Notes under the pieces: model-generated | The model's input: only the letters and a program-made list of their open reading frames with translations | Database searches by the model: none | Told to the model about the DNA's origin: nothing | DNA from: Deltaproteobacteria bacterium | Lineage (GTDB): Bacteria > Desulfobacterota > Binatia > Binatales > Binataceae | DNA length: 64,000 nt | Assembly (NCBI GenBank): GCA_021831785.1 | Contig: JAKBMB010000032.1 | Location: 158,562 to 222,561 of the forward strand | Reading direction: 5' to 3' | Translations under genes and position numbers: made by a program | Shown: piece after piece, positions 17,794 through 27,677 of the stretch | Layout: each line of letters starts with the position of its first letter | Position numbering within the stretch: position 1 is the first letter of the stretch

Positions 17794-18927
17794 TCACAGC
17801 CGGCGCAGCATCGAACGCTGCAGCTCTTTGACCTGCGCGCGCATCTGCTCGACAAATTGCACGGGCCGGCCGCTTTCGCTCGCCTCGCGCGCGAGCGCGT
17901 CGAATTTCTCAAGAATTCTGGCCAGTTTGGCGTGCAATTCGACCAGCGCGCGATTTTTCATCTCCCCGCTGTCCCATTGACGCTCTTGGTAGTCTTGGCA
18001 AAGCTCCTGGCCTTGAATCAACAATTGGCGCGCCTGCTCCTCAAAACCCTTTACCAGACGATGGAGCGTGTCATGAACTTTGGGCCGTTCTTCCGGGTCC
18101 TTCCATAGCAGGTGCTCGAGAAACAGTAGATCGTCTTCTCTCACCTCTTCGCTGCCGGCCAGCACCGCATGAGCTTTCAGTACCGCGAGCGCGCCTCGCC
18201 AGCGCCGGTCGGAGACGATCAGTTCCTGGCGCGCAAGCTCGCGCCGCGCGTCCGTCACGAGCTTGAGCACCGCGCCTGGCAGCGCAACGCTTTCGACCTT
18301 CCGGCGCAGCTCGCCGAACTCGGCCCAGGTCAGCCGCGTGCGGCTCGGCGCACGCGCGCCCTGCAGCATCTTAAGAAAGCGGAAGTCCTCGACGATATAG
18401 TCGACCACGAAGCGCAGCATGAAGCGGTCATACAGGGCCGTCAGTTCCTCCTCGTCGGGAAGTTCGTTTGAGGCCCCGAACAGGCTTATCAAAGGCACGC
18501 TCACACGCTCCCGGCCATTGTGAAACAGCCGTTCGTTGATGAGCGTGAGCAGCGCGTTCAGGATCGAAGAGTTGGACTTGAAGACCTCGTCCAGAAAAGC
18601 GATATGCGCCTCGGGCAACTTGCCCGTCGTTACGCGCCGATAGTCGTCGTTCTCGAGTCCTTTGAGGCTCACCGCGCCGAAAACCTCTTCCGGAGTGCTG
18701 AACTTGGTAAGCAGCCACTGGAAGTAGTTGGCCCCTTCGATACGCTGACACAGCTCCTCGGCCAGCATCGATTTCGCCGTCCCCGGCGGGCCGATGATAA
18801 GCACGTGATTCGCCGAGAGCAGAGCGCACAGCGCGCCGTCGATAAGCTCGGCACGCTCCATGAACGCCTGATTAAGTTCCTCGCGAATCCGGCTAAGTTT
18901 GGCCTCTGCTTGGCTCATTGGGTTCAC
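17794..18927 (-). CDS. MoxR/RavA-type AAA+ ATPase
   Basis: The 377-residue protein has Walker A GPPGTAKSML near residue 46 and Walker B IAFLDEVFKSNSSILNALL near residue 110. Sensor 1 (FGASNELPDEEEL) and a helical lid follow. The pattern is that of RavA-like MoxR ATPases, chaperones that usually work with a VWA-domain partner (ViaA). No VWA gene is seen nearby. The C-terminal 90 residues form a likely coiled coil (RALVELHAKLARILEKFDAL). It is upstream of recO in one operon. Confidence 0.85.
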   Translation of the reverse strand: MNPMSQAEAKLSRIREELNQAFMERAELIDGALCALLSANHVLIIGPPGTAKSMLAEELCQRIEGANYFQWLLTKFSTPEEVFGAVSLKGLENDDYRRVTTGKLPEAHIAFLDEVFKSNSSILNALLTLINERLFHNGRERVSVPLISLFGASNELPDEEELTALYDRFMLRFVVDYIVEDFRFLKMLQGARAPSRTRLTWAEFGELRRKVESVALPGAVLKLVTDARRELARQELIVSDRRWRGALAVLKAHAVLAGSEEVREDDLLFLEHLLWKDPEERPKVHDTLHRLVKGFEEQARQLLIQGQELCQDYQERQWDSGEMKNRALVELHAKLARILEKFDALAREASESGRPVQFVEQMRAQVKELQRSMLRRL

Positions 18928-19207
18928 GCCACCTCGGCGTCAACCTAAACTTACCAGACCAGGCCCGGTGCTCAAACGACGGCGCTAAGGCCGGATCCGA
19001 GGGCACAGCGTCCTCTTGCCGAGCTAAGCACCATGCCGTTCGAGGGTTGCCTTCAACACCGGCCCCGCCTAACTTAGGTGGCAACCGCTAGGTACGCAGA
19101 CACGCTCGCGGCGGTCTGCGTTGGGGTCATGTGGGCCAGGAGCGGCCCGCACCCCAGGCTGGAGGAATGCTGAAGGCTGAACTCAAATGTAAAAAAGGAG
19201 GGCCGGC

Positions 19208-20095
19208 ATGAGCACGGCGAAGACCATCTTTGCGGCATTCGGGGTCGATGTAGACGCGGTGGCGGGATGGCTGGGTTCCTACGGCGGCGCGGACTCGCCG
19301 ATGGACATCTCGCGGGGATTGTTCTCCGGCGAGATAGGCACGCCAAGGCTGCTTAAGCTTTTCGGCCGCTGCGGAATCAAAACTAGCTGGTTTATCCCGG
19401 GTCATTCCATCGAGACATTTCCCGAACAGATGCGCGAAATACACGACGCCGGACACGAAATCGGCGCCCATGGCTACTCGCACGAAAATCCTGTCTCGAT
19501 GACTCCGCGGCAGGAAGAGGACGTCTTAAAGAAATCGATCGAGCTGATCGAGAAGTTGTCCGGCAAAAAGCCCCGCGGCTACGTTGCCCCGTGGTGGGAG
19601 ATGTCCGCGGTCACGGCGGACCTACTGCTCAAGCATGGTTTCAAGTACGACCATAGCCAAGGACACGGCGACTTTCAGCCGTACTACGCGCGGGTCGGCG
19701 ACTCGTGGACCAAGATTGACTATTCCAAGCCGGCCGGCGAGTGGATGAAACCGCTTAAGCGCGGGCGCGCGGTTGATTTGGTCGAGTTCTCCGCCAACTG
19801 GTACGTCGATGACCTGCCGCCGATGATGTTTATCAAGGCCGCGCCCAACAGCCACGGCTTCGTCAATCCCAGGGACATCGAGCAGATGTGGTGCGACCAG
19901 TTCGACTGGGTTTACCGTGAGCATGACTACGCCGTCTTTCCGATCACGATTCATCCCGACGTCTCGGGGCGTCCGCAGGTGCTGCTGATGCTCGAGCGGG
20001 TGATCGCGCACATCAGCAGCCATCCCGGGGTAAAGTGGTGCACCTTTGAAGAGATGGCCGAGGACTTCCGACGGCGCCATCCGTTCCGCGGCTAA
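19208..20095 (+). CDS. Polysaccharide deacetylase (NodB) family hydrolase, PuuE/imidase-like
   Basis: The 295-residue protein has a NodB homology fold: [13 protein letters not shown] at the N-terminus, [14 protein letters not shown], then [13 protein letters not shown] with the metal histidines, and GYVAPWWE. It lacks a signal peptide, so it acts in the cytoplasm. This subgroup includes H. pylori PgdA (HP0310), PuuE allantoinase and bacterial cyclic imide hydrolase. Its neighbours are an amidase and a hydantoinase, so a cyclic imide or ureide substrate is more likely than peptidoglycan, but this is inference. GGAGGG about four to ten bases before ATG serves as ribosome binding site. Confidence 0.8.
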   Translation: MSTAKTIFAAFGVDVDAVAGWLGSYGGADSPMDISRGLFSGEIGTPRLLKLFGRCGIKTSWFIPGHSIETFPEQMREIHDAGHEIGAHGYSHENPVSMTPRQEEDVLKKSIELIEKLSGKKPRGYVAPWWEMSAVTADLLLKHGFKYDHSQGHGDFQPYYARVGDSWTKIDYSKPAGEWMKPLKRGRAVDLVEFSANWYVDDLPPMMFIKAAPNSHGFVNPRDIEQMWCDQFDWVYREHDYAVFPITIHPDVSGRPQVLLMLERVIAHISSHPGVKWCTFEEMAEDFRRRHPFRG

Positions 20096-20259
20096 TCTGC
20101 CGCGCCTCGAGCCACGGCCATCTTAGGTCTGGCGGACGACCCGTGCCGTCGCTACCCCGGCCGTGCAGCCTTAGGAACCGGGGCTGGCGCTTATTCTCGC
20201 GGTCCGTCGAAGACGCGGCTACTTGACCCGGCAAAGTGGGCCTGACTCGGCCCGGAAAG

Positions 20260-21468
20260 TTAGCCACGGGCGGTGCGCAACCGCTCGTCGAGCTTTTTCG
20301 CGACCTCGAGGAGTTGCAGGTCGCTGCCTTTCGGCCCGGTCAGGGCAATGCCGACCGGCAGCTCGTCGTCTTTCGTCGCCGGCACGACGACCACGGGCAG
20401 CCCGCAGGTGCTTGCCAGATTGGTGAGCCGCAGGATTTTCCCCCGCGCCTCGAACGTGGCCTGCGGGTCGTCAAAAACACTGAACTTCGGCGCCGGCCCC
20501 GGCGCGGCCGGAAGCACAAGGATCGAGCGCCCGGCGAGCAGCGCCTCGATCTGCCTGACTATCGCGTTGCGAGCAGCCGAGGCGCGGCCCACTTCCCCGG
20601 CCTTTATCTCGCCGGCGGCTTGCAGCAGCCGAGCGACATCCTGGCCCAGCCGCGGCTTGCGCTCGATGACCCACTGCTCGTGGACGCCCCAAACCTCGGC
20701 GGCTTGCACGATTCGCTGCGAATCAAAGGCGGCCTGCAGCAGACCCGTGCGAACCTCCGCGCTGCAAAGACCCATCTCTTCAAATGCGCTTCGCGCGCGC
20801 TCGACCACGGCTCGTCCCGCCGGCTCGGCCAATCCCAGCGCGTCGCTCTCGACTAACACGCGGTCAAGCGCGAGCGTCGGCAGGCTTACCGGCGGCCGCA
20901 GCAGCACTCTGCCCACAGTTTCGAGCAAGGAAGCGCTTGCGGCGAAAATTCCGACGGTATCGAAGGAGGCGGCAAGCGGCACTACACCGGCGGCCGGTAT
21001 GTGATCATGGGTCGGGCGAAATCCGTAGATGCCGCAAAAAGAGGCGGGAACGCGAACCGAGCCGCCGGTATCGGTGCCAAGCGCGAAAGGCACCAACTCC
21101 GCGCCCACGGCGACCGCCGACCCCGAGCTTGACCCGCCCGGAATACGTTCGGGATCGCGAGGATTTTTCGGCGTGCCGAAGTGGGGGTTTATCCCGGTGA
21201 TGCCATAGGCTAGCTCGTGCAAATTGGCTTTGCCGACCAGCTCCGCTCCGGCCTGCTCGAGGGCCTTGATCACCCACGCGTCCTCGGCCGGCACGCCGTG
21301 CCATTCGGCGAAGTCGGGATTGCCGGCGGTAGTCGGAACTCCTGCCACGTCGAACAAGTCCTTCGCGACGTACTTGAGCCCCCAAAGCTCCCCCGACGGC
21401 GCCCCCTTGCGCCCTTCAATCGTCCTGAGCAAACAGTGCGCTAAATCAAACTTCTTCACCTGCTTCAT
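20260..21468 (-). CDS. Amidase-signature family amidase
   Basis: From ATG at 21468 (MKQVKKF) the product has about 402 residues. The Ser-cisSer-Lys triad regions are present: the catalytic Lys in LKYVAKDLFDV, the glycine/serine stretch PGGSSSGSAVAVG, and TDTGGSVRVPASFCG with the nucleophile Ser. It hydrolyses an amide or urea-type bond; the substrate is unknown. The frame is open 41 codons further upstream, but the residues there are not amidase-like. AGGAG lies 12 bases before 21468. It is convergent with the NodB-type hydrolase and divergent from the hydantoinase gene. Confidence 0.85.
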   Translation of the reverse strand: MKQVKKFDLAHCLLRTIEGRKGAPSGELWGLKYVAKDLFDVAGVPTTAGNPDFAEWHGVPAEDAWVIKALEQAGAELVGKANLHELAYGITGINPHFGTPKNPRDPERIPGGSSSGSAVAVGAELVPFALGTDTGGSVRVPASFCGIYGFRPTHDHIPAAGVVPLAASFDTVGIFAASASLLETVGRVLLRPPVSLPTLALDRVLVESDALGLAEPAGRAVVERARSAFEEMGLCSAEVRTGLLQAAFDSQRIVQAAEVWGVHEQWVIERKPRLGQDVARLLQAAGEIKAGEVGRASAARNAIVRQIEALLAGRSILVLPAAPGPAPKFSVFDDPQATFEARGKILRLTNLASTCGLPVVVVPATKDDELPVGIALTGPKGSDLQLLEVAKKLDERLRTARG

Positions 21469-21606
21469 CCGGGTCGTCCGCTCCTGCTCTGGTCTCTTTA
21501 AATTGTTGAGCTTCGCATGGTCGGGTTGCAAACCGAACGCAAGCCTTGATGCCGCGGCCCCGGCGTCCAACGTCATGCGAAGCGCGACCACGCGCGCCGC
21601 GGCCTA

Positions 21607-21820
21607 CTGAGAACTGCACATCAGAGTGACACTTCCGCTCTTGCCGGATTCCCTGGTTCGTCATTCTCGCGCGTGGCTGCCGCGCGAAGAATCCCGGTTT
21701 TTCCGCCCGCCGTGGCAGCGCAATCCGGGATTCCTCGCGCGCGCCGGACACCCGCGCGGGAATGACACAAAGAGCCGCAGTAGAGCGGGGCCCTTGTCAC
21801 TATCTTATGCAGTATTCAAT
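21607..21820 (+). repeat. Dispersed palindromic element A, copy 2
   Basis: This element matches 5721-5943 over its length. The left part has TCATTCTCGCGCGTGGCTGC and GCGCGAAGAATCCCGG. The right part holds the inverted counterpart, CCGGGATTCCTCGCGCGC and CGCGGGAATGAC. Outer ends are imperfect inverted matches (ACTGCACATCAGAGTGAC against GTCACTATCTTATGCAGT). It sits in the divergent promoter region between the amidase and the hydantoinase, so it may affect their expression. Confidence 0.7.
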
Positions 21821-21948
21821 AAGACCCCTCTCGAAGCGGCAGTGGGCTGCGCGGACGCCGACCGCAGAATCTGGAGCGCCTTCGCGCCTCGTATGGTAGG
21901 ATGAGCGCCATCGGCCAAAGGAGCCGCAGGACAAGGCGGGTTATTAAG

Positions 21949-23361
21949 ATGGGACTCATCGCAATAAAAAACGGGCGAATCGTTACTGCCAGCGACGATT
22001 ATCAGGCGGATATTCTGGTCAAGGACGGACGCGTCGAGACCATCGCGCGTCAGCTCCCGCTCGCGCCGGATGTCCAAAGCTATGACGCCGGCGGCCTTTT
22101 GGTTTTGCCAGGGGGCGTGGATGTTCACACGCATATCGACTGGGAATTCGGTGCCGCGCGCACGGCCGACACCTTTTATACCGCGAGCATGGCTGCGGCC
22201 TTCGGCGGCACCACGACCATCATCGACTTCTGCAATCAGCCTCCGGGCCGCAGCCCGCTGCTCGGCCTGGAGGACTGGCATCGGCGCAGGGCCAACGCGT
22301 CGGTCGACGTCGGCGCCCATATGATTTTGCTTGACGTCAACGACCAGGCGCTGGCCGATATGAAGACGTTGATCGAGCGCGAAGGAGTGACCAGCTTCAA
22401 GCTCTTCATGGCCTACCCGGGCGTGCTGATGGTGGACGACGGAGCGCTGTTCAAGGCGATGCGCGTGGCGGCGCACAAGAGCGCGCTGATTTGCGTACAC
22501 GCCGAAAACGGCCCGGTGATCAAAGTCTTGGCCGACGAAGCCGTGGCGCGCGGCGACCTCGCGCCGAGATATCACGCGCTCACGCGGCCGTCGCTGATGG
22601 AGGGCGAGGCGACTCATCGCGCGATCAGGCTCGCCGAGCTCGCCGGCGCGCCGCTTTACATCGTTCATCTCTCGGCCGGCGAGGCGCTCGCCGCGGTTGT
22701 CGAGGCCCGCGACCAGGCCCTGCCGATATACGCGGAGACTTGTCCGCACTACTTATTCCTGACCCGCGAGGAGTACGAGCGCGCAGCGTTCGAGGGCGCG
22801 AAGTACGTGATGACGCCGCCGCTGCGTGACCGGTCGCATCAAGAGCGCCTGTGGCGCGGCCTCAAGACCGACGATCTGCAGGTCGTCTCCACCGATCACT
22901 GCCCGTTTTGCTTCAACGAACAGCCCTACGGACTCAAATTCTCAAAGCAGCAGGGAGCCAACGACTTCAGCAAAATTCCCAATGGCGCGCCCGGACTCGA
23001 AACGCGCATGGCGCTGCTCTTTGACGGCGGCGTAGGCGAGCGCCGGATGTCACTTAATCGATTCGTCGAGCTCACCGCGACCGCGCCGGCCAAGTTATTC
23101 GGCTTGTTTCCTCGCAAAGGCACGATCGCGGTAGGCTCGGACGCGGACATCGTCCTGCTCGACCCCGAAGAATCCTGGACCATTAACGCGTCGACCCATC
23201 ACAGCCGCGTCGACTATAGCCTCTTCGAGGGCCGCCGGGTGCGCGGCCGCGTAAAGAAGGTCTTCTTGCGCGGCAATCTGATCGTGGACGGCGAGCGATG
23301 GCACGGGCGCGAAGGGCTGGGACAATTTCTCGCCCGCCGCGCGTTTAACGTTCCATACTGA
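21949..23361 (+). CDS. hydA: Dihydropyrimidinase / D-hydantoinase
   Basis: The 470-residue metal-dependent amidohydrolase opens cyclic diamides such as hydantoins or dihydropyrimidines. Metal ligands are visible: DVHTHIDWEF (residue about 58), the lysine in SFKLFMAYPG that is normally carboxylated (about 150), CVHAENG, IVHLSAGEA and STDHCPF. ATG 21949 (MGLIAIKNGRIV) fits the family start; an in-frame ATG at 21901 would add 16 untypical residues. An N-carbamoyl amino acid hydrolase, the usual next enzyme, is encoded at 27678. Confidence 0.92.
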   Translation: MGLIAIKNGRIVTASDDYQADILVKDGRVETIARQLPLAPDVQSYDAGGLLVLPGGVDVHTHIDWEFGAARTADTFYTASMAAAFGGTTTIIDFCNQPPGRSPLLGLEDWHRRRANASVDVGAHMILLDVNDQALADMKTLIEREGVTSFKLFMAYPGVLMVDDGALFKAMRVAAHKSALICVHAENGPVIKVLADEAVARGDLAPRYHALTRPSLMEGEATHRAIRLAELAGAPLYIVHLSAGEALAAVVEARDQALPIYAETCPHYLFLTREEYERAAFEGAKYVMTPPLRDRSHQERLWRGLKTDDLQVVSTDHCPFCFNEQPYGLKFSKQQGANDFSKIPNGAPGLETRMALLFDGGVGERRMSLNRFVELTATAPAKLFGLFPRKGTIAVGSDADIVLLDPEESWTINASTHHSRVDYSLFEGRRVRGRVKKVFLRGNLIVDGERWHGREGLGQFLARRAFNVPY

Positions 23362-23434
23362 CTAGAAACAGCAGGCCGGCTTGCTGAGTACGCTGCGGCA
23401 TCATCCAACCAACTGATTCGGAGAGGTCAACCGG

Positions 23435-23554
23435 GTGCAGGCAGACGTAGAACATGACTTTATTTATGTGGACCAAGAAAGTTTAGAGCGATACAAGCCT
23501 ACCTCAATTCGGCAACTGGTTGATGGCTTCGGGGAATACAGAGGGAAAATCTAA
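23435..23554 (+). CDS. Possible 39-residue ORF or gene remnant
   Basis: GTG 23435, with GGAGAGG about 9 bases upstream, opens a frame whose translation is protein-like (HDFIYVDQESLERYKPTSI, then RQLVDGFGEYRGKI) and less G/C-rich than the neighbours. No family is recognised. It may be the tail of a deleted gene. It lies in the 260-base gap between the hydantoinase and the SbcD-like gene. Confidence 0.25.
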   Translation: MQADVEHDFIYVDQESLERYKPTSIRQLVDGFGEYRGKI

Positions 23555-23623
23555 CCAGGGGCTGCACCTGACCACTATTCCGCAGCGCCTCATAGCGGCA
23601 GGTGAGCTTTCAGGAGCCAACGC

Positions 23624-24751
23624 ATGAAGTTTCTCCACACCGCAGACTGGCAGATCGGCATGCGCGCCGCGCACGTTGGGGCGGCGGGGCCGCGCGTGCG
23701 CGAGGAACGGCTGATCGCTGCGCGGCGAGTGATCGATGCGGCGCGCAGTGCGGGAGCGGAGTTTGTGGTCGTCTGCGGAGACACGTTCGAGGACAACGGC
23801 GTCGACCGCGTGCTTGTGCAGAAAGTGGCGGACATCCTGGATGCATCCGGCAGACCGGTTTATGTAACCCCCGGAAATCATGATCCGTTGATGCCCGGGT
23901 CGGTATGGGAGCATCCGGCGTGGCGGTCGAGCGACAACCTACACGTGCTACGGGAAGAAACACCGATCAAGGTGTCGGACGGAACGCTTTTCCCGTGTCC
24001 GGCGCGAGAGCAGCACTCGGGCAAGGATCCGACGGCGTGGATTCCCGCAGGTGACTCGCGCGGGATTCGCGTAGGGCTGGCGCACGGGACAGTTGAAGGG
24101 GTGTACCAGGAGGAGCCCGATTATCCGATCCCACGCAATGCAGCGGTGCGGGCGGGTCTGGACTACCTCGCCATCGGCCATTGGCACTCAACGGCAACCT
24201 ATCCGGCAACCGACGGAACAGTCCGCATGGCCTACTCCGGTACGCACGAGACGACGAAGTTCGGCGAACGGGATAGCGGGAACGCATTGATCGTGGAGAT
24301 CGCCGGAGCCGGCGCAGCGCCGGTCATCACTCCGGTTCGAACAGGTGGACTTACGTGGTCGGTGATCGAGGAGGAGCTGCGCCAGCCGGGCGACCTCGCG
24401 CGTCTGCGTCAACGCGCCGAAGCGCTCGAGAATCCGAGCGCCACGCTGCTGGACCTGCGCGTCGCGGGTTTGCTGTCCGCGCAAGATCGCGACGAACTGG
24501 CACGCATCGAGGAGATTCTCGCGTCACGATTCCTCTTCGGCCGCATTGACTCGGCGCGGCTGCGGCCGTCGCCGAGCGATGACAGCTGGATCGCCGGTCT
24601 GCCGGCAGGCGCGCTGCGCGAGGCCGCGGCAAACCTACGGGAGCTGGCGGACCCGGCGTACGCCGGCCAACGTCCGGAAGGCGCGTCGCCTGAAGTCGCG
24701 TGCCGGGCGTTGTTGGAGTTGTATGCGTTGGCGTCGGAGAGTGCCGCGTGA
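23624..24751 (+). CDS. SbcD/Mre11-like DNA repair exonuclease subunit
   Basis: The 375-residue calcineurin-like phosphoesterase has the metal motifs LHTADWQIG, VVCGDTFEDN, TPGNHDP, LAHGTVEG and IGHWHS in order. This is the Mre11/SbcD/YhaO nuclease arrangement. The C-terminal third would be the capping region that contacts the ATPase partner. The stop overlaps the GTG start of the SbcC-like gene (24748-24751), so the two subunits are made together and should form a DNA-end processing complex in the cytoplasm. Confidence 0.85.
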   Translation: MKFLHTADWQIGMRAAHVGAAGPRVREERLIAARRVIDAARSAGAEFVVVCGDTFEDNGVDRVLVQKVADILDASGRPVYVTPGNHDPLMPGSVWEHPAWRSSDNLHVLREETPIKVSDGTLFPCPAREQHSGKDPTAWIPAGDSRGIRVGLAHGTVEGVYQEEPDYPIPRNAAVRAGLDYLAIGHWHSTATYPATDGTVRMAYSGTHETTKFGERDSGNALIVEIAGAGAAPVITPVRTGGLTWSVIEEELRQPGDLARLRQRAEALENPSATLLDLRVAGLLSAQDRDELARIEEILASRFLFGRIDSARLRPSPSDDSWIAGLPAGALREAAANLRELADPAYAGQRPEGASPEVACRALLELYALASESAA

Positions 24752-27468
24752 TTCTTCGCTCGATTGCCGTCCAAGGGTGGAGGTGTTTTGCGAACCCGGT
24801 CTCGGTTGGTCCGTTCACCGACGGTTTGAATGTTTTGCACGCACCTAACGCCACCGGGAAGTCCACGCTCTTTGAAGCCCTGCTACGCGGCCTGCTCGAC
24901 GGGTATCGAGTCACTGGCCGTGATGTCGAAACCCTACGGCCATGGGGACGCGAGCTGGCTCCCACCGTTACGGTAGAGTTCTCGCACGGCGGTGCGGACT
25001 ACCGAATGACGAAACGCTTCCTCGACCATCCGGCGGCTGAGCTGGAGCGTGGTGAAAATGGAAGCTTCGTTCGGATGGCGGAGGGCGAGGCCGCGGACGA
25101 AAAGATCCGAGGGATTCTCACGCGCAATCCGCCGGGACGCGGCTTGTCACGCCCAGAGAATTGGGGACTTGCTCAGGTCTTATGGGCACCACAGGGCGAC
25201 CTGGCGCTCGGCAAATTGTCGGGCGATCTTGTGGCAGACATTCGAACCGCCCTTGGTGTGCAGGTGTCGGGTCCGGGCAGCGGGCCGCTGGAGGAGCGAA
25301 TCGAGACGGCGTACCTTCGTTTCTTCACTGCTGGCGGCCAGTACCGGCGAGGCAAGGATGCGCCAGCAGTGGTGCGGTTGCGTGAGAGCTTGCAGGCCGC
25401 ACTCGAAGCGCAGCGCGCTGCGGGTGAGCAGCAGCGGGCATTCGAGGAGGCGGCACGTCGGGTCGAGGATCTGCGCGCGCGCCGCGCACAAGCCCGCCGC
25501 GACGCCGAAGCGCTCACCAAATCCCTCCGCGACGCACGGGCGCGAGTTGAAGCGTACAGGGAGCTCATCTCAAATAAGGCACAACGCGTGGAGCGGGTGA
25601 AGGCCGCCGAGGCTCAGCACCGCGAGCTGAAGCAGCGAATCGACGCTATCAAGACTGCGGCAAAGGAGCTGGGCGACGTGCGGCTCGACCTCACCCAACT
25701 TCGTTCCGAGTTGCCGTCGTGGGTTCGCGAGGTGGAACAACGCGAGAAAGAAGCCGCGCGGACGCAGACGGCGCTCGAAGATGTCCGCAAGACGCGCGAC
25801 GCGAATGAAGCGACCAGGCAGCGCGCCGAGCTCGCGGGCCGGTATCTCGATGAGTTGCGTCGGGCGTCGGCCCTTGGTGATCGATTGCGCAGAATTGCCG
25901 AGGCGTCGGAAGCTCTTGTGCAGCACAAATTGGAGCGTAGCCGCTTGGTCGCACCCGATGCGAAGACGCTGCGCGCGATTCGCAAGGCAATGAAGGACCG
26001 CGACGACGCACGGATGCGTCTCGATGCCGCGCTGATCACGCTGGAGATCGTTCCCCAGAAAGCCGGTGCGGTGATTGTCGTGTCTGGTGAGCAACCGGGA
26101 GAATTCTCACTCTCAGCGGGAATACCCGCGCAAGTAAAAGGATCACCCGAAGTCGTTGTTGATTTGCCCGGCATCGCCCGCCTCCGCGCCCGCGGGCCCA
26201 CCGGATCGATCGCTGAGATCCGCGCCGAACGCGAGAAGGCGGCGCAAAAGCTGAAGGCTTTGACGGAGGCATTTGGGAGCGCAGACCTCGAAATTCTGGA
26301 CGCGTTGCAGGACAAGGCGACGGAGCTGGACCAACGAGTAGCGGCCGCGCAAACAGAAAGCGACACCCTGCTGGCTGGGGAAACGGTCGAGCAGATCGAA
26401 ACGGAACGCGCTACGCTCGCGGCGGCGATCTCGCGAACCATCGCGGATTATCCGGACTGGCGCGACGCACCTCCCGACGCGGCAGGTCTCAAAGCTGCGG
26501 CCGAGGCGAGCAAGCGCGCCTTCCTCGCCGCTCTCGACACAGCCGAGGCCGCGCGCGACGCCGCGCAAGCCGCACTCAACGATGCCAGCCAGCAACGGGG
26601 CACGGTTGAGGTGCGCATTGAAGAGACCGACCGACGCGAGCGATCGCTGGCCGCCACGCTCGCCGAGCTCACCAACGACGGCAAGTCTGAGGGAGACCGC
26701 GGGAGTGAGATGAGAAGAGTCGCCCTTGCCTGGGAGGCTGCGCGCGCAGGTCTCGAAGAGATCGAAGCCAAGCTCGCCGAGTTTGGCGATGATCCCGGCG
26801 CCACGGCGACCACGTTGGAGAAGCAACTACAGGCGGCCGACGATACGGCAACCAAAGCGCTCGAACAGGAAAAGCGCGAAGAGGGCCGCCTCTCGCACGT
26901 TTCAGCGCAGGGCCCGTACTCTGCCCTCGCTCGGGCGGAGGAGGAAGTCGCGCGGTTGAACCGCGAGATTACCGGCGAAGAATTGCAGATGGCCGCCATC
27001 CGCCTGCTGCGGACAACAGTGGAGCAGTCTCGAAACGCAGCGCTAGCCGCCATAGCGGCTCCGGTCGAAGCCGCTGCAACGCGCACGCTACAGCGCATTG
27101 CCGGCAATCGGCTGGGCCGCGTCCAGCTCGGGGAAGCGTTCGAGCCCACGCAGATGACGCCGGGGATTGCGGATGCACCGGTTTCGATCGAAAGCATGTC
27201 GGGCGGCGAGCGCGAGCAAATCTATCTCGCCACGCGTCTCGCGTTGGCCGACGTGCTTGCCAAAGGCGAGCGCCAACTCGTGGTGCTGGATGACGTGTTG
27301 GTTGCGACAGACTCCGGCCGCTTCGCCCGTGTCATGCGAATCCTGGAAGAGGCCGCGCAGCGATTGCAGTTGCTCATCCTTACGTGTCACCCAGAACGGT
27401 ACCGGGGTCTGGAAGGCGCACGCTTCTTCGATCTGGAGGTAATTCTTCGTGATAGTGCGGCGGCGTGA
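24748..27468 (+). CDS. SbcC/Rad50-like ATPase without a zinc hook
   Basis: The 906-residue SMC-type ATPase has Walker A HAPNATGKSTLFEALL near residue 33. A long alanine/arginine-rich coiled coil is broken by a small beta-rich stretch around residues 435-490 (AGAVIVVSGEQPGEFSLSAG). It ends in the ABC signature SMSGGEREQIYL and Walker B LVVLDDVLVATD. I find no CxxC zinc hook in the coiled-coil region, unlike typical SbcC/Rad50. In that it resembles YhaN-type proteins. GTG 24748 is chosen because it overlaps the SbcD-like stop and matches the family start (VILRSIAVQGWRCF); the longer frame from 24700 lies inside the previous gene. Confidence 0.82.
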   Translation: MILRSIAVQGWRCFANPVSVGPFTDGLNVLHAPNATGKSTLFEALLRGLLDGYRVTGRDVETLRPWGRELAPTVTVEFSHGGADYRMTKRFLDHPAAELERGENGSFVRMAEGEAADEKIRGILTRNPPGRGLSRPENWGLAQVLWAPQGDLALGKLSGDLVADIRTALGVQVSGPGSGPLEERIETAYLRFFTAGGQYRRGKDAPAVVRLRESLQAALEAQRAAGEQQRAFEEAARRVEDLRARRAQARRDAEALTKSLRDARARVEAYRELISNKAQRVERVKAAEAQHRELKQRIDAIKTAAKELGDVRLDLTQLRSELPSWVREVEQREKEAARTQTALEDVRKTRDANEATRQRAELAGRYLDELRRASALGDRLRRIAEASEALVQHKLERSRLVAPDAKTLRAIRKAMKDRDDARMRLDAALITLEIVPQKAGAVIVVSGEQPGEFSLSAGIPAQVKGSPEVVVDLPGIARLRARGPTGSIAEIRAEREKAAQKLKALTEAFGSADLEILDALQDKATELDQRVAAAQTESDTLLAGETVEQIETERATLAAAISRTIADYPDWRDAPPDAAGLKAAAEASKRAFLAALDTAEAARDAAQAALNDASQQRGTVEVRIEETDRRERSLAATLAELTNDGKSEGDRGSEMRRVALAWEAARAGLEEIEAKLAEFGDDPGATATTLEKQLQAADDTATKALEQEKREEGRLSHVSAQGPYSALARAEEEVARLNREITGEELQMAAIRLLRTTVEQSRNAALAAIAAPVEAAATRTLQRIAGNRLGRVQLGEAFEPTQMTPGIADAPVSIESMSGGEREQIYLATRLALADVLAKGERQLVVLDDVLVATDSGRFARVMRILEEAAQRLQLLILTCHPERYRGLEGARFFDLEVILRDSAAA

Positions 27469-27677
27469 TCCTTATGAGGCACAATGCCGTCAGCGCGGTG
27501 GACGCTTGCGCCCGCCAAGCGGATTGCTCGCTCTGCAAAGCCGCCGTCGCCTTATAGGAGCGGTGAGACCAGCGATAAGCGGACCCTTTTGCGCGGTCAG
27601 CCTGGCAACGGAGCAGATAGATGCTATCGCGATAAGGCGGCTGCGCAGAATGAAGCACTCGCGGCATGGAGGAAATC

